A stretch of 64,000 bases of DNA, taken from contig JAVTVJ010000550.1 of NCBI GenBank assembly GCA_034509425.1, positions 1,926,994 to 1,990,993 of the forward strand. Reading direction: 5' to 3'. This document shows, piece by piece, positions 1-11,740 of the stretch. Position numbers and translations under genes: made by a program. The notes under the pieces are model-generated. The model searched no databases. It was not told the DNA's origin and saw only the letters and a program-made list of their open reading frames with translations. Every line of letters begins with the position of its first letter. The stretch's first letter is position 1. The stretch comes from Eopsaltria australis (taxonomy: Eukaryota; Chordata; Aves; Passeriformes; Petroicidae).

Positions 1-1230
1 CTGTGGGTCATGCTGGGGTGTGTCTGTGTACAGATGGTCTATAGCAGTGTGCAGCAGGAGCATCTGGGAGCTTTGCTATTATCACATAATGATTTGAAAT
101 ACCACTAGGCTTAAAAAAAAAGCAGACGCTTTCTCATAGCATTGGCTGTTCAAGTGTGTAATGGATGTTTCTAACTGCAACAGGAAAGCATATACAGTAA
201 TTAAAACACAGAGCAGAAAAATTAGTCAAATTTGGCACAAATGCCTGAGAAAATGTCTGCTTTAGCTGTAGATATAAATGAAGCACCAGCCAAAATTACT
301 TTCAAAATCTTTAATTGCATCTGTTATAATTTAGCATGTAAAATGCAGTATATTATTTTTTAATATAAATTTTATTCATGGTTTATCTGCAGATTGCAGT
401 ATCCTTCCAGTAGAAATGATGTACTTGGACTGTGATAACTGAAAACTTCCCTTTTGAGATGTTTGGTTAGCCTGTCACAGGGCCTGCTGTCCAGAACCAC
501 ATGTTCTCTGTGTATGTGCAGCAGCTGCTGGGGATCATTTAACAAAAAAAACACAGCGCACTTTTGGTTTTAATGTAACTGCATTATTATTCAATAAGCT
601 GTTCATAGTGCAGATATGTAAATCAGACATGAAAATATAATTTGTCCATGATATTTTTTCTAAAGTGCACACAGTAGGCACGGAAAATAATTCTTCTCAA
701 ACTATTACAGAGCTCATTGCTTATAAATGAGAAGAGTTACATGCTTGAGATAATCAAAGTTTTTTTCACTAATTATCCTATTCCAAAAGAGAAAGGGACC
801 CTGTGTGTGTGTGAGTAGTTAGTTCATGTATTCTGTGCTGTTCTATGGCTGTTGGTGTCATGTGCCAGTAAGAGTGAGTTCAAAATCCTTCTGATGAGAG
901 AGGTCAGGTTCCAGGCAAGGGAGAGACTGGCAGTCATGCAAACCTTGCTGCTCATGGAAAGGGTTTTAAGAGTGCCATTAAAAAAATTAGAGCCACATAA
1001 ATTAGCAGGTTCAAACCGGTAGATCCAGAGGATTTGGGAAGATTATCTGAATGAATTTCAAATACAACTGGCCATTACATTGAATGAATTGTGAAACAAA
1101 TACTGTGTTGAGCAAGAGAAGTAGGAAAAAAAGGTCATCTGTTGTCCTCCCTCTCAAACAGGCAGAGAGAGGGCAACCAAACATCAGACTTGGTGGGCCT
1201 CAGTTTTTAGTCTACGTGTAAACACACACA
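1..1230. other. Unique AT-rich noncoding DNA
   Basis: No repeat family, RNA gene or credible exon is visible here. Reading frames are short and closed by frequent stops. A short (TG)n run lies near 801-812. The stretch ends at the left edge of the inverted CR1 segment. Confidence 0.6.
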
Positions 1231-1232
1231 CC

Positions 1233-1732
1233 AGTTTTTTTTCTAATATCTAACCTAAACCTCCCGTGACACAACTTCAGGCCATTCTGTCAGGTCCTGT
1301 CAGTGGTCACCACAAGGAAGAGAGCAGTGCCTGCCCCTTCTCTTCCCCTCATGAGCAATGAGGTCTCCTTTCAGTCTCCTCCAGGCTGAACAGCCCAAGT
1401 GACCATAGCTGCTGCTCATGAGGCTTCCCCTCAAGGCCCATCACCACCCTCATGGCCCTCCTTTGGACACTGTCTAACAGTTTAATATCCTTTTTAGATT
1501 GCAGCACCCAAAATTGCCCCCAGCACTCGAGGTGAGGCTGCTCCAATGCAGAGCAGAGCGGGACAATCCCCTCCCTTGCCTGGCTGGTGATGCTGTGTCT
1601 GATGCCCCCCAGGATAGGGTTGGCCCACCTGGCTGCCAGGGCACTGCTGACTCAGATTCTGCTTGCCTCAAGGGCCTTCTCTGTGGCACTGCTTTTCAAC
1701 ATCTCATCAGAATCCATCACTTTCACTTGTTG
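1233..1732 (-). mobile_element. CR1 retrotransposon, 5' segment, inverted (ORF2 C-terminal part)
   Basis: Read on the minus strand this segment encodes the C-terminal part of CR1 ORF2, the reverse-transcriptase polyprotein. Between about 1546 and 1349 the frame reads LLDSVQRRAMRVV...GLEG, then LGLFSLEETE, the hallmark block of avian CR1 ORF2. Further upstream on the same strand (1720-1560) come the diverged segments corresponding to CAGCAGTGCCCTGGCAGCC and the ANPILGGIRHSI region. The left edge at about 1233 corresponds to the point in CR1 just after the RLDIRK-like codons. The adjoining plus-strand segment that starts near 1733 carries the next part of CR1. The two pieces are therefore consecutive portions of one element with the 5' piece flipped. 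The copy is a dead fragment: frames are interrupted and both the endonuclease and the RT core are missing. Family assignment is confident; edges are good to about 10 bases. Confidence 0.88.
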
Positions 1733-1938
1733 AACTTCACCCAGAGGGTTTTGGAGCACTGGAACAGGCTCCTCAGGGAAGTGGTCACATCACTGAGCCT
1801 AACAGAGCTCAAGAAGTGTTTGGGCAACATTCTCAGGCATATGCTGTGACTCTTTGGAATGGTGCTGTGCAGGACCAGAAGTTGGATTCAGTGATCCTTG
1901 TGGGTCCCTTCCAACTCACGATATTCTGTGATTCTGTG
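1733..1938 (+). mobile_element. CR1 retrotransposon 3' end (end of ORF2, 3' UTR, octamer tail)
   Basis: The plus strand encodes the extreme C-terminus of CR1 ORF2, FTQRVLEHWNRLLREVVTS followed by LTELKKCLGNILRHML and a stop at about 1847. The 3' UTR follows, with GACTCTTTGGAATGGTGCTG and GGGTCCCTTCCAACTCA. The element ends in two perfect ATTCTGTG octamers at 1923-1930 and 1931-1938, the normal terminus of avian CR1 copies. These elements end in this short repeat rather than poly(A). Orientation is opposite to the 1233-1732 segment, while CR1 content is contiguous with it. Subfamily appears the same as the copy at 37.74-37.91 kb. Confidence 0.93.
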
Positions 1939-4900
1939 CATATGTGAATAAGAGAAGCACGAATGAGAAACTGTTTATGTGGGTAACAGAATCATGGGTC
2001 TTAAACAGTTTAGTTACATAAATGTGAAAATTGGGCCAGAAAACCTGGAAAGCCTTATTTGGTAAAAATTATCACATTGATAGGAGGAGGAGACTGAAGT
2101 TCCCAAATGGTAACTTGATTTTGGGGAAGTAGTATATAATATTTTCTTGTGAAATCTTACTTAAAATATCAGTTTAATTGAATAGTTTGTGAAAGTTGTC
2201 ACACTGAAATTGAAAACCAGCAAAAATAATAAGAAAAAAAAAATCCTCTGAAACCCAGAAACAGATGGCAGTAACAATATATAAGGTTAGGGAATGATAT
2301 CATAGGCAGTGCCCATGATATTTTAGCATAACTTAATGTAGAGTTGTAGCATGCAGATGAGTGGTGACAATCTCTGACCTCTCTTCTAATGAAGATTGTA
2401 CTTTTTCCTGCTTACAAGGAGAGTCAGCTTGTCCCAAACAACTTACCTTGCTGTGAGCAGGATCTGAGGCCATATGGTTTAAGTAGGGTAATGAATTTTG
2501 TTAGAGGAGTGGCTGCACCACTGGTTTCAGGATGCTCTCTCTAAGGAGGGGTTGGTCCATTTTATGTATGGGCATGTTAAAAGTACAACATTTTAAATGC
2601 CTTCTGAAAAACTTTTGCTCAGTGTGGTACTAGAAATCTTTATTTTAAGAACTCTACTCCACAAATAACAGGCTCAAGAAAGCTGAGCTTCTAATTGAAT
2701 TATGATTGCCATGCTAGGTGTTTAAGTACGTAGGAAAATCCCCCAAAATACCAAGAGACTTCTGATAAAGTCCTGAGTATGTGGCAGTGCTGTAATTTGA
2801 TGCACCTTTTATCCCACGATGTACCTGTTAGAGTAGGAACAAAGTGACAAAGATGAATTTTTTTGACTTCCACCTTCTCAGGATTTTAGTAGCCACAGGT
2901 AGCATCACCATGATAGCAGGCAATCATTGCTCTGCTGTGTCTTTAAAGTCATCAGTCAAAATGTAGTCATGTTACCACTAGATACTGTCACCTAGCCACT
3001 AGATACCATCTTCCACAGTTGCCAAAACTTTTTTTGCTCTTGTCTCGGTGCATGTAAGTGACAGCAAACTTCTCTCTTGCGGTTCACAATGCCAAGAGGA
3101 GACTCTGCTCTGCAAAACAGAATGATTCATTTGGTTTGCTGGTGGTTCTGTCCCTTGTTTTCTGGAGACACTTGGTCAAAATAGAGATTGCTGCTTGACT
3201 TTCCATAGTTTGTTTAATTGTGAAACCAAGGAAATGCTGGATGCATGCTTCCATTTTTCTGTTGTGTCTTGGGAACTTTGCTTAAATTATGGAGATGTAG
3301 AAATCTGGAAGTCTGTACTACTTGGGGAGATGCTGTTTGTTAAAGACAGTGACAGCAGAAAACACTCTAATAACTCTCTGGCTTTCAAACACATCTTTGA
3401 CTTAAAACTAGTTCCTAGGTTTAATAGCAAAATCCACCTACCTTTTCTTACTCTAATGCCTACATTCTTAATAGACTGCCTTAGTGCAGGCCCTGGAAAC
3501 CCAAAGCCACTGTAATATTACAAGAACAGGCAGGACCTTCAACAAGGCACAGATTAGAGAAGAGAATATACCTCCACAATAATTTTAAAGCCAGTTCTCT
3601 CGGAAAGCTAACAAACAAAACCCATGTTATATTTGAAATTAACTAGAAAAAAATTGTTGCCCAGAGAGGACTCAAAGGAATCATCAAACACCATTTAAAA
3701 ACCTCCCAACAAAACAAAGTCACATTCCTCCCAGATAAACATTCTGCAGCCAGTGTCCCCTTAAAAAAGGAAGAAACCAGGAGTTTTAAAGTAATAGGAG
3801 ACACAGAAAGAAATAATCTCCTAGCTAGATGTCTTGACTTCTGCCAATGAAGTGCTGTTTCTAAGTGCCCTGAGCCTTGGCTGTCTGGTATACAGGGAAT
3901 ACCCCTGATTATATGGGAAGGAGGAGGGTGACTCCTTCCCATTTTTTTAGGCCAAAGGATTCTGAATTTTTAGTTGCCAAATATATCATGTCATGGGTGA
4001 TCTGCTAAAGTTTTTTCTGTAATAGTATACACTGTGAATTTCCCGCAGACTTGCCATTTAATGGCCTTAGAACTTAAAATACCATCACAGAATTAAACAA
4101 AATGTCACAAGCACTCCTCTTTCTTCCCCCTCCTTCCCCTGAAGCCTTGAAATGGTGATCTGCCATTGCTGTGAAAGTATAATGAAAATTATGGGTTTAT
4201 CTGTTGCAGTATTGAAGTATTTACTATTAAATGCAACTCAAAGATCCTCAGAATCAAAGGCTTCATTGTGATATTGTGCCTTTACTTTGCTTTACCTGTT
4301 GCTGCATTATCACCTCCTGTACACATAGCACAACACCACCCCCAAGATTTTTGAGTAAAAGCAAGTAACTTCACAATGATTATCAGCTGAGTCTTATGGT
4401 TATACTTATGTTGAATGTTCTGTGTGTTTATTTAAGAATCACAATCTCTTATCATAGTAATGGTATTATGGAAGAGTGTGTTAGAATAGTTGCCAAGCAC
4501 CCAGAACTGCTGAGGCAATCTTGCCTGAATTTTTCATTTCTCAATTATCAGTGTATTCTGTTAGTGAGAAAGAAGTTGCTGCTGCTACCTAAACAGAGAA
4601 TAGCTTATTGATGTTAATGATCTCTTAGACCATACACTATAAACAGAAAGAAATCTGAAATAGAAATCTTCTGACTGCATAATCCAAGAAATAACCAATG
4701 TCTAGTTACAGTTACTGCTGAGGCTCCTATTTTAGGGCTCTTGTGGCTATGGTGGTATGTTGTTATTTTGTCTTAGTCCATTATTTTAGAGATGCTTATC
4801 TGCAGCTCTGCAGAAGTGGAAGGCTGCTTTATGTAAGCCAACACTGCTTCATTGTCCATTGCTCTTGCTTTAATTCAGTGTTTGAATTTACCTCGTTTCC

Positions 4901-5000
4901 TTTGTGTTTGATACCACCAAATGCAAAAGTGACAGGGTTGAGCTCCAGTGTCAGGTACCTCTGTTGCTAGAGGAAGTAAAAAACTGAGGATTACAGGATG
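1939..5000. other. Unique AT-rich noncoding DNA
   Basis: No gene or identifiable repeat is seen. A small imperfect tandem duplication around ACTAGATAC occurs near 2977-3010. Open frames such as 3195-3515 and 3643-3942 show no recognisable domain and no splice-site support. Confidence 0.55.
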
Positions 5001-5182
5001 TGAAGGAGTTTCTTCCTCACAGAAGTTGCTTACCAGAAATACCTTCATGGAGACATTTAAAAGATGTGTAGATGTGGCACTTAAAGGACATGGTTTAGGG
5101 GTGGACTTGGCAGTCCCTGGATAATGGCTGGGCTCTATGGTTTTAAAGTTCGTATCATTTAAACCTAAACGATCTATTCTGA
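5001..5182 (+). mobile_element. CR1 retrotransposon 3' fragment, different subfamily
   Basis: The sequence matches the 3' end of a CR1 subfamily whose terminus reads roughly GATGTGGCACTT...GACATGGTTTA...GTGGACTTGGCAGT, then CCTAAACGATCTATTCTG. At 5070-5130 the string AGATGTGGCACTTAAAGGAC is followed by the GTGGACTTGGCAGT block at 5102-5115. The ACCTAAACGAT...ATTCTG terminus lies at 5162-5181. Upstream, TTTCTTCCTCACAGAAG at 5010-5026 fits the end of ORF2, with an apparent internal deletion of some tens of bases before 5040. The copy is old and diverged. It explains the long minus-strand open frame across 4875-5387, which is not a gene. Confidence 0.85.
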
Positions 5183-6689
5183 ACTTCTGGATCCAAATGT
5201 CCTTCAAATTGCAGGAAGATGCTGAGGATGTGTAGCAGTGTTCACTGGTGGTGGTCTCTAACTTCTGCCTTCCTGCATTCATCTTGTTGGATAAATAATT
5301 AGTTAAGGTCATGGTTGGCATAGTTGCTTGTTGCCTTCTGCACGCTGTTATCACTACAGTAAATTCTGCCTTCGCGGTGTGCCTCATGTCAGCTCAGGAT
5401 CAGAGCAGAGCTAAACTCAGGTGACCAAAATGGTAAAACTCTGATGTTGTTTGCCCTTCTCTTACCCTGGGGAGTCTTCCTTTTCAGCTGGAAAATCCCC
5501 CTGTGAAACTTCATTTCAGTTGCTCCCAGCTCAGCAAAGAAAACCCAAACTGATGTTTTTGAGAGCAGCATTCTGTGGAGGCTGACCCAGCCTCCTGCTG
5601 GGTAGGGTGGGCAGCTGCTGGGAGCAAGGATGGGCAGTGCCAAGGGAATAACCACGGAGGTCTCCTGCACTGGTACTGCCTGGGTTCAGCTGTGGCTGTC
5701 TTCAGCAGTTCATCACAGGAATACAATATTCTGAAACTTGTTAGCTGTCCTGAAAGAGGAGAACACAAACAAATCACAGCTGCACAGCATGTTTGGAAAA
5801 TCATGGAAGTGCCAACACTTCAGGACTTCAATTTTTTTTTTGTTCCATTTTAATTATTTTTTTTTCAAAACATCTTAAAAAATACTGATTTAGGGGTGAG
5901 CAAACAGGTTTGACTGAAATAAGAAGTAATCAATGCTTTTGACATTTTTTGAGCTATGAGATTTATGCTTTTGGGGTTTGTTGTCCTTGAATAGTTGATA
6001 TGGGAATTGAAATTTTCTTTCTCATCCTTTCTAAAATACTTCAACATTTTCCTTTTATTTCTTATTTCTCAATAATCTTGAGCTTGGCAGTTTGTTCCAG
6101 TTCTTTGGTGTAGTCAGAAGCAGTTCAGATTGTTCTCCTGGTTTTAACAACTTAATAAAATTTTGTGAACTATAGATTGCCTTATTTGGCTTTAGAATAG
6201 GTTATTTTTGGTCAGATAATACAATTCAGGAATAGATCAGAAACACAAGGCATCCCATTGGTGCCAGCATTTCCTTCTTACTCTGTTTAATTTAGTGCTT
6301 TTTATTTGCATAGGCAAAGTGTTGGAAATCAATTTACTGGCTAAACATACAGGAGAACCTTAAACATAAAGAGAGTGTATGTTACAATAATTTGATAGGT
6401 TGAATCACTAACCTGAAGAGATATAAAATACTATTGAGTTTAAAAGTTCCTGTTTAAGAAATGGAAAGAAGGGAAAGAGAGGATTTATCTTTCCCTTATA
6501 TCATTCATTAGATTAGTTTTGGGGTTTTTTTTTTTGTGTTTTAGGAATTTCTTTCCTTCTCTCTCAGTATGTCTGAAACATATTTAATTGGTGGGGTGAA
6601 GCATAATTTTTATAAAATTATCCTCTCTGTCTGTAAAGTTATATTCTGGCTTTGTTCCATTTATGTTTTCTCATCTGTTGAGTCTGCTG

Positions 6690-6960
6690 AGCACAGACAA
6701 ATACAGGCGAGACAAGGAGCCTTTACTTGCAGTAACTCTGTCAGTGCAGGTCGCTTGCTTGTTCTGTATTTATCTGTTCATTTCTCTTAGAGCTCATTAA
6801 TCTGTCAGCATGACACAATCCTTCCAATGAGATTGTGCCAAATGTTACAGTAGCACACCAGCAGAAACCTGCATGCCATTTTTTTTCCACTGATTAAATA
6901 AGATCATTTTCCTGTCATGTAGCGTGCCCAGTGTGCTCGAGATTCACCAGTCTTGGCTTT
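6690..6960. promoter_or_regulatory. Candidate conserved noncoding element
   Basis: The sequence is mixed in composition and free of simple repeats. It carries ATTAAT at 6796-6801 immediately followed by CTGTCAG at 6802-6808, a homeodomain site beside a MEIS/TGIF-type site. It also keeps several CpGs (near 6706, 6753, 6923 and 6939) in an otherwise CpG-poor region. This resembles the make-up of vertebrate conserved enhancers, but conservation cannot be tested from one sequence. Confidence 0.22.
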
Positions 6961-8032
6961 TTGAGAGGAAATAGCATAGCAATTCCACAATATCAACTGG
7001 AAACTTAATTCAAGCTTTACATACGGCCTGACCCTCTACCCTGCAGCCCTTTGCTCTTGAGCAGAAGGGTAACAGTGGTGAGAGCATGGGATAAGCCTGA
7101 CTGGGAGGGAGAGCTCAGCACACAGGACTGCAGTGGTATTTAAGACTGAGCTTCAGAGCTGCTCAAGAATTACTGCTGCTTATGACTGCTTGGCCTGGCG
7201 GGCTGTCAGAGCTATTAACTTCAGAATAACATGTCCTTAAATAAAATGCAGTGGCTAGGGTGGAGGGGAGGGAAGGGGCTTTTTTCCATTTCTTAAAATA
7301 GTGCCTCATTATCTTAACCTATGGAAAGAGGAAAGGCTTCTGCTTGAAGTATAGTGCTTCCATAATGCTGGGTGATGTATAAAAATAGCTGTGCATGTGG
7401 AGCATCCAGGGGAACCTCGGGATCCACTTTTGGCTTCTTGAAGTTTTCAAAGCCTCATAATACTGTACGAGGAGCTTGCTTTGTGCTGGCCTTTGCAGTG
7501 ATGTCCCTGGTCTGGATTTCTTCAGATAATACTGGTTTTTTTCCTTTCCTAATTCCAAGGTATATGTTGTTTTTTTTTGTTCACATACTGTTTATTAAAA
7601 ACAAAATAAAAAGATCCCTCTTCCTGTGCTGTATAAAATACTGTGCTTACCTGTAAGCATCTGGAGCTTCAGTTTCATATGCCGTATATTTTGTGAGCAT
7701 ATGTTCAGAAATTACTCCTGCAGAGTGTTTTGATTATTTGTGAATCTCTCCATCTTGCTTTGAAAGCACCCTAGCATCATTTATATGATCATTTTGGATG
7801 GAAGTGACATTTATTAACACAGAATCTGAAATACAAGCAATATTTTCTTTCTATTGAGACAGGTAGATCAAAAAAGTTCTTTATTGATGTCAGGATTTAC
7901 CCCAAAACAAGCAGCTGTTTGACTTCAGCTGAAAGTGCAAAATGTCTTGGCCACCTCTTTCCTGGCATTGACGGAATGTTTGGGCTTCTGCCAGAGAAAT
8001 GGAGTACAATTTGAATATATGAAGGAGGATAC

Positions 8033-8079
8033 AGAAAAAACCCCAACCAATCAAAAAACCAGCCCAGCAAAACCAAAGT
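8033..8079. repeat. A/C-rich low-complexity tract
   Basis: The plus strand is almost entirely A and C, with A runs broken by C clusters and CCAA units. Similar tracts occur at 8446-8480, 11,557-11,740 and 20,298-20,400. Confidence 0.7.
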
Positions 8080-8150
8080 AGGCTTTTATGAGTCTGATTC
8101 TTTGCTCTTTTATGCTGCCTGTCCGCTCCTTTTTATCTAAGCAATGATAT

Positions 8151-8197
8151 TAAGAATACTCTCTTTAAGTATTCTTAAAAGAATACTTAAGAATACT
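8151..8197. repeat. Inverted and direct repeat cluster of AAGAATACT
   Basis: TTAAGTATTCTT at 8165-8176 is the exact reverse complement of AAGAATACTTAA at 8179-8190, giving a 12-bp perfect stem with a 2-base gap. The same AAGAATACT unit occurs again outside the stem, at about 8152-8160 and 8189-8197. A small hairpin or cruciform is possible. No function is assigned. Confidence 0.75.
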
Positions 8198-8445
8198 TTT
8201 TTTCCCTTCTCTTTTCCAGTTCTGTGGTTCAGTCTGCTTGTTCTGCTGTCTCCCAGGAGTGCTCTTGTTCTCTTGAGCATTTTTTCCTGTTCTTTCATTA
8301 ACATGGATTTTCATTTCCTTGTTTCTCCTTACCTGCTATTTCTTACAGTCTTCAGGCTGTGTATTCATTCTTCTTTCTGTCCTCTGTTCTTATGCCTTGG
8401 TTAGGTTTTCCTCTTCACTGTACTTTTCCAAAATAGTCAACCTGC

Positions 8446-8480
8446 TAAAAAAAACCAAACCCAAAACAACACGCAAACCT
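8446..8480. repeat. A/C-rich low-complexity tract
   Basis: A run of A followed by CCAAACCC- and AAAACAACAC-type sequence. Same strand bias and style as the tract 400 bp upstream. Confidence 0.65.
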
Positions 8481-10177
8481 GGGACACGTCCTACTGATCA
8501 GGTACTTCAGGTTCTTGAGAAAGTGGGAATGGCTGTGCATATGTAGAGTCTTTGACTTCAAACCTGAGTGAATACAATTACAGAAATCTTTTTTGTTGGA
8601 CTTCTAAATGCACAAAATCTTAAGCCCCTGGGAATAGTTTAACAGCAGAGAATCAATATATTAGAGTGGTGTCACCTGTGCTGTTAGCTATAGTTGTTAC
8701 TGTGTCAGCATTTCCATTATAAATTTTGGCTTTCAAGGGTTTATAACTTTGCCATTAAAATTCATTGCTGACTGAAACTTGGCATACAAGGACTAAGCCT
8801 GGAGCAAACTCCCCCTCCCCCCCTCGAAAGTAAGTTTCAGCTCAAAGGAATGTGATGAAAACCATTAGTCTAATGATTAGACAGGCAACACTATTGATAT
8901 CAAAAAATACTTAATTTATTTATGTTTCAGCCTTCATTGTGGGCTTATACTTCAGGTATTTTGGAATAGGAGATGGAATGAACTAATAAAAAAAATTAAG
9001 AAAACAAAACACCTCCTTGATAATGCTGTCATGATATCTCTTGGAATGCGTTTCAGTAGTTATTTATTTCACAGCTCTATTGCTACAGTGTAACAATTTT
9101 ATACATTAAGTCAACTGAATGTGCATCATCATATGCCTTAAGAATAATGAAAGAACATTGTTATAGAAATCAGGAGGCTGAATAGACCAGGCTCTTGGGT
9201 GCAGGGTGCTGAATGCTTCAAACTGCTTTAGCTGGACAAAGAAGCATGGAGCGTCCCTGGCAGAGCTGCAGGCAGGTGGATCTCTGCTCCCCCTGAAGAG
9301 GTGTTTTCAGCTGGTGACCTGCACCAGACAAGCTGCCTTGCTCATCTGTCATTGTGGGGGAGATGCCTCATTTCTGGGCAGATGAAGTTGAGACAAGCAG
9401 GATCCTGTTCTTAATGAGGTAATTTAGGTCACCCAGCAACTACCTGATGTGGGACAAATTTCTTGCGTGGAATTGCCCATGGGCAAGTATCTATCCTCAC
9501 AGCCTGCTGCCAGAGCACTTGGTATTATTTGGCACCTCTTCTTGTTGTCCTAGCAAGGAAGCCTTAATGGGAAGATAACTCTTTCCTCCTCCTTAAAGTA
9601 GATAGCAGGATTCATGCTGCTACTATGTTTGGGAGTTAAACATGCAGCTGTTCTTGAGTAAGCTTCTATCTGTGGGGCTTTTCTTGCATATCTTGCCAAC
9701 TCTGATGCCACTTGGGAAGTGAAAAATGCAAACAGCAATAGTGTTGGGAAGGAAGAAGATTTAGGAAGAAAAGAAGTATTTAGTGACAGAAGCAAGTGCT
9801 TTGATTATAGTAATTTGCCTTTTAAGATGTACCACATAATGCTGCATCTTGGAAGTTTAGAGGGTCAAATATTTGATACCCAACCCATTTAAAGTTGGTT
9901 ACATACACAAAGTGTTGACTTCAATGAGTACAGGGAGGAAAACTGACCAGCAGAATTGCAAGTGTTTTCTCTTATAGCATTGAATTTTAGTAACTAACAC
10001 ACAACAGGAAATTTGTATTTTGAATCTGAAGATGACTGGCTTATGAGAAGGAACTTTGTTAGAAGTGATTTTGTCAATGGTTTGTCACTTGACCTATTGG
10101 TAGCTTTTGTTTTCTGGTGGAAGGGGGTTTATAGGATGAAAATCTAGTACTTGCTCTATGAGAAGCCAGCTGTGTGA

Positions 10178-10687
10178 ATGCCAGTCACACAAACCCAGCA
10201 GGGCCAGCCACTGAGTCACTTATTCCAGCCCCACCAGGCTGAAGGCAGGGCGAGTGGGATGGCTGGTGAGTCACCCAGGCGGCAGGGGAGGGATGGGGAG
10301 GTTCACTGCATCTGCTCTTGTGTGTCTGAGCCCAGAGGGAATGGTTGGAGGCTTCCCTCCTCCTCTGGAGTGTCTGCCCACACAAGGCTGCTGGTTTTTG
10401 GGTGCCTTGTATGGCTGCTGAGCAGTGAGCCTGCCAAGGAGCCACATGAGGGGAGTGCGTGTGTGTCACTGCTTTCTGGCGAGGCAGTGCCAGAGCATGC
10501 CTGTGCTCCACACTTCTGGCATGGTGGAGAGGTTTTGGTGGCTGGCACGCCTCCAGAGGGGCTTGCCAACACTTATTCAGTAGCTGTCCTTCAGGGACCA
10601 GTTATGAATAAACAGCTGGATAAATTGCTTATTTTTTTTCTGTCTCTGAATGCTGATACTGTAACACACACCCTCAGATTGGCCTAG
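10178..10687 (+). other. Unassigned ATG-initiated ORF in a GC-richer patch (probably not a gene)
   Basis: A 169-codon frame opens with ATG at 10,178 and crosses a locally GC-richer block that ends near 10,590. The protein has no domain, signal peptide or repeat I recognise. One hydrophobic stretch (about residues 70-82, LLVFGCLVWLLSS) is flanked by Ser/Pro/Gly-rich sequence of chance character. The opposite strand is also open over 10,185-10,572, as expected from local GC richness. No flanking splice sites or polyadenylation context support it. The last fifth runs into AT-rich DNA. Confidence 0.12.
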
Positions 10688-11556
10688 CTAATATTAGAAA
10701 ATGATTGGGTAAAAGGATGAGATTTACTAATGCTTTTTGAAATTAACTGAGACATATTTTTGTACGAATGGAAATTGCCTTCCTACTGTTCATATTGTTT
10801 TCTGTTTTAGACTGGGTGTCTATGATATAACCCAGAACTACTTCTCTCATGCAGTCTTGCCCTTCCTTCTCCTCCAGCACAGCAAGTGTTTGAAGAGCTG
10901 CATTGGTCTCTTTGGGGCATGTGTGCATGTGAGAGCAGGAGAAAGCAGGTTTGCCAGCAGAATCTTATTTTATCATGTGATTTAAATCCAGAGGCATTTT
11001 CAATAAGAGTTTATAGAAGCTGGTTCGAATCATTATAAATAAAAGAACTGAGACTCTGCTCTGGTAGTATAACTTAAAATAATAATGACCATGATTCTTT
11101 ATTCTTTCCCGTGTCAGAGCAACTGTGCAGCCACATGGCCAAGCTTCCTGTCTCTTCTGAAGGCTTGTTCAGGAAATGGCAAAATGCACAAAAAGGGTCT
11201 TTGTCATTGAAAAAGTTTGTTATTGTGCAGTTGAAGTACAGCTGTTACATATTTCCTTACTTAAATTTGGACCCTTCCTGAAGTTTCAGTCCTCTAATTA
11301 TTCTGCCCAGGTCACTGGTCTATAGTGTCTATATTTAGAGTATTGCAAAAGTTTTCTGGTAATCCAAAGAATGAAAAGCCTTTCTGTGAAACCCTGCTCC
11401 ATCTACATTAGCTACGGATTTTCTGTTGGACTAAACAGTACGAGGGTTTTACAGAGAAATTTGAATGCATAAGCCACATCACTGTTTTAATATTTTGCAA
11501 ATTTCTACAGGTTGTGAGAACTATAGCACATATACTCCCTCTCTCTCACAGAGAAA

Positions 11557-11740
11557 TCCCCAAACAAATAAACCAACCCCAAAACTACCCCTTTGAAGAA
11601 TGAAAAGCCCACCAAACAAAAAACAAAAAACAAAACAAAACAAAAACCCAACTAAACAACAACAACAAGAAAGAAAAAAAAAATCCCAACCAAAAAAAAC
11701 CCTAAAAAAAACAAACCCAGAAAAAACCAGAAACAAAATT
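11557..11740. repeat. Long A/C-rich low-complexity tract, (AAAAC)n-like
   Basis: About 180 bases are nearly all A and C on the plus strand, with interrupted CAAAA, AAAAC and CAACAA units. Open frames on both strands here are low-complexity artefacts (Lys/Pro/Asn-rich on plus, Phe/Gly-rich on minus). A CCCCCTCCCCC run follows at about 11,742. Confidence 0.85.

Larger units (their letters stand above)
5183..11556. other. Unique noncoding DNA with short A/C-rich tracts
   Basis: No gene is recognised. T-rich stretches occur near 5830-5865 and 6523-6535. A/C-rich tracts lie at 8033-8079 and 8446-8480, a palindrome cluster at 8151-8197, and a GC-richer patch at 10,178-10,590. A candidate regulatory element lies near 6690-6960. 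Each is listed separately. The remainder looks like ordinary AT-rich bird intergenic or intronic sequence. Confidence 0.5.

Noticed and set aside
1499..1947. Two overlapping plus-strand ORFs of 116 and 94 codons
   Set aside because: Both cross the junction of the inverted CR1. The C-terminal part of the first is CR1 ORF2 itself, so this is not a host gene.
4875..5387. 170-codon minus-strand ORF
   Set aside because: It runs antisense through the CR1 3' fragment at 5001-5182 and has no recognisable domain.
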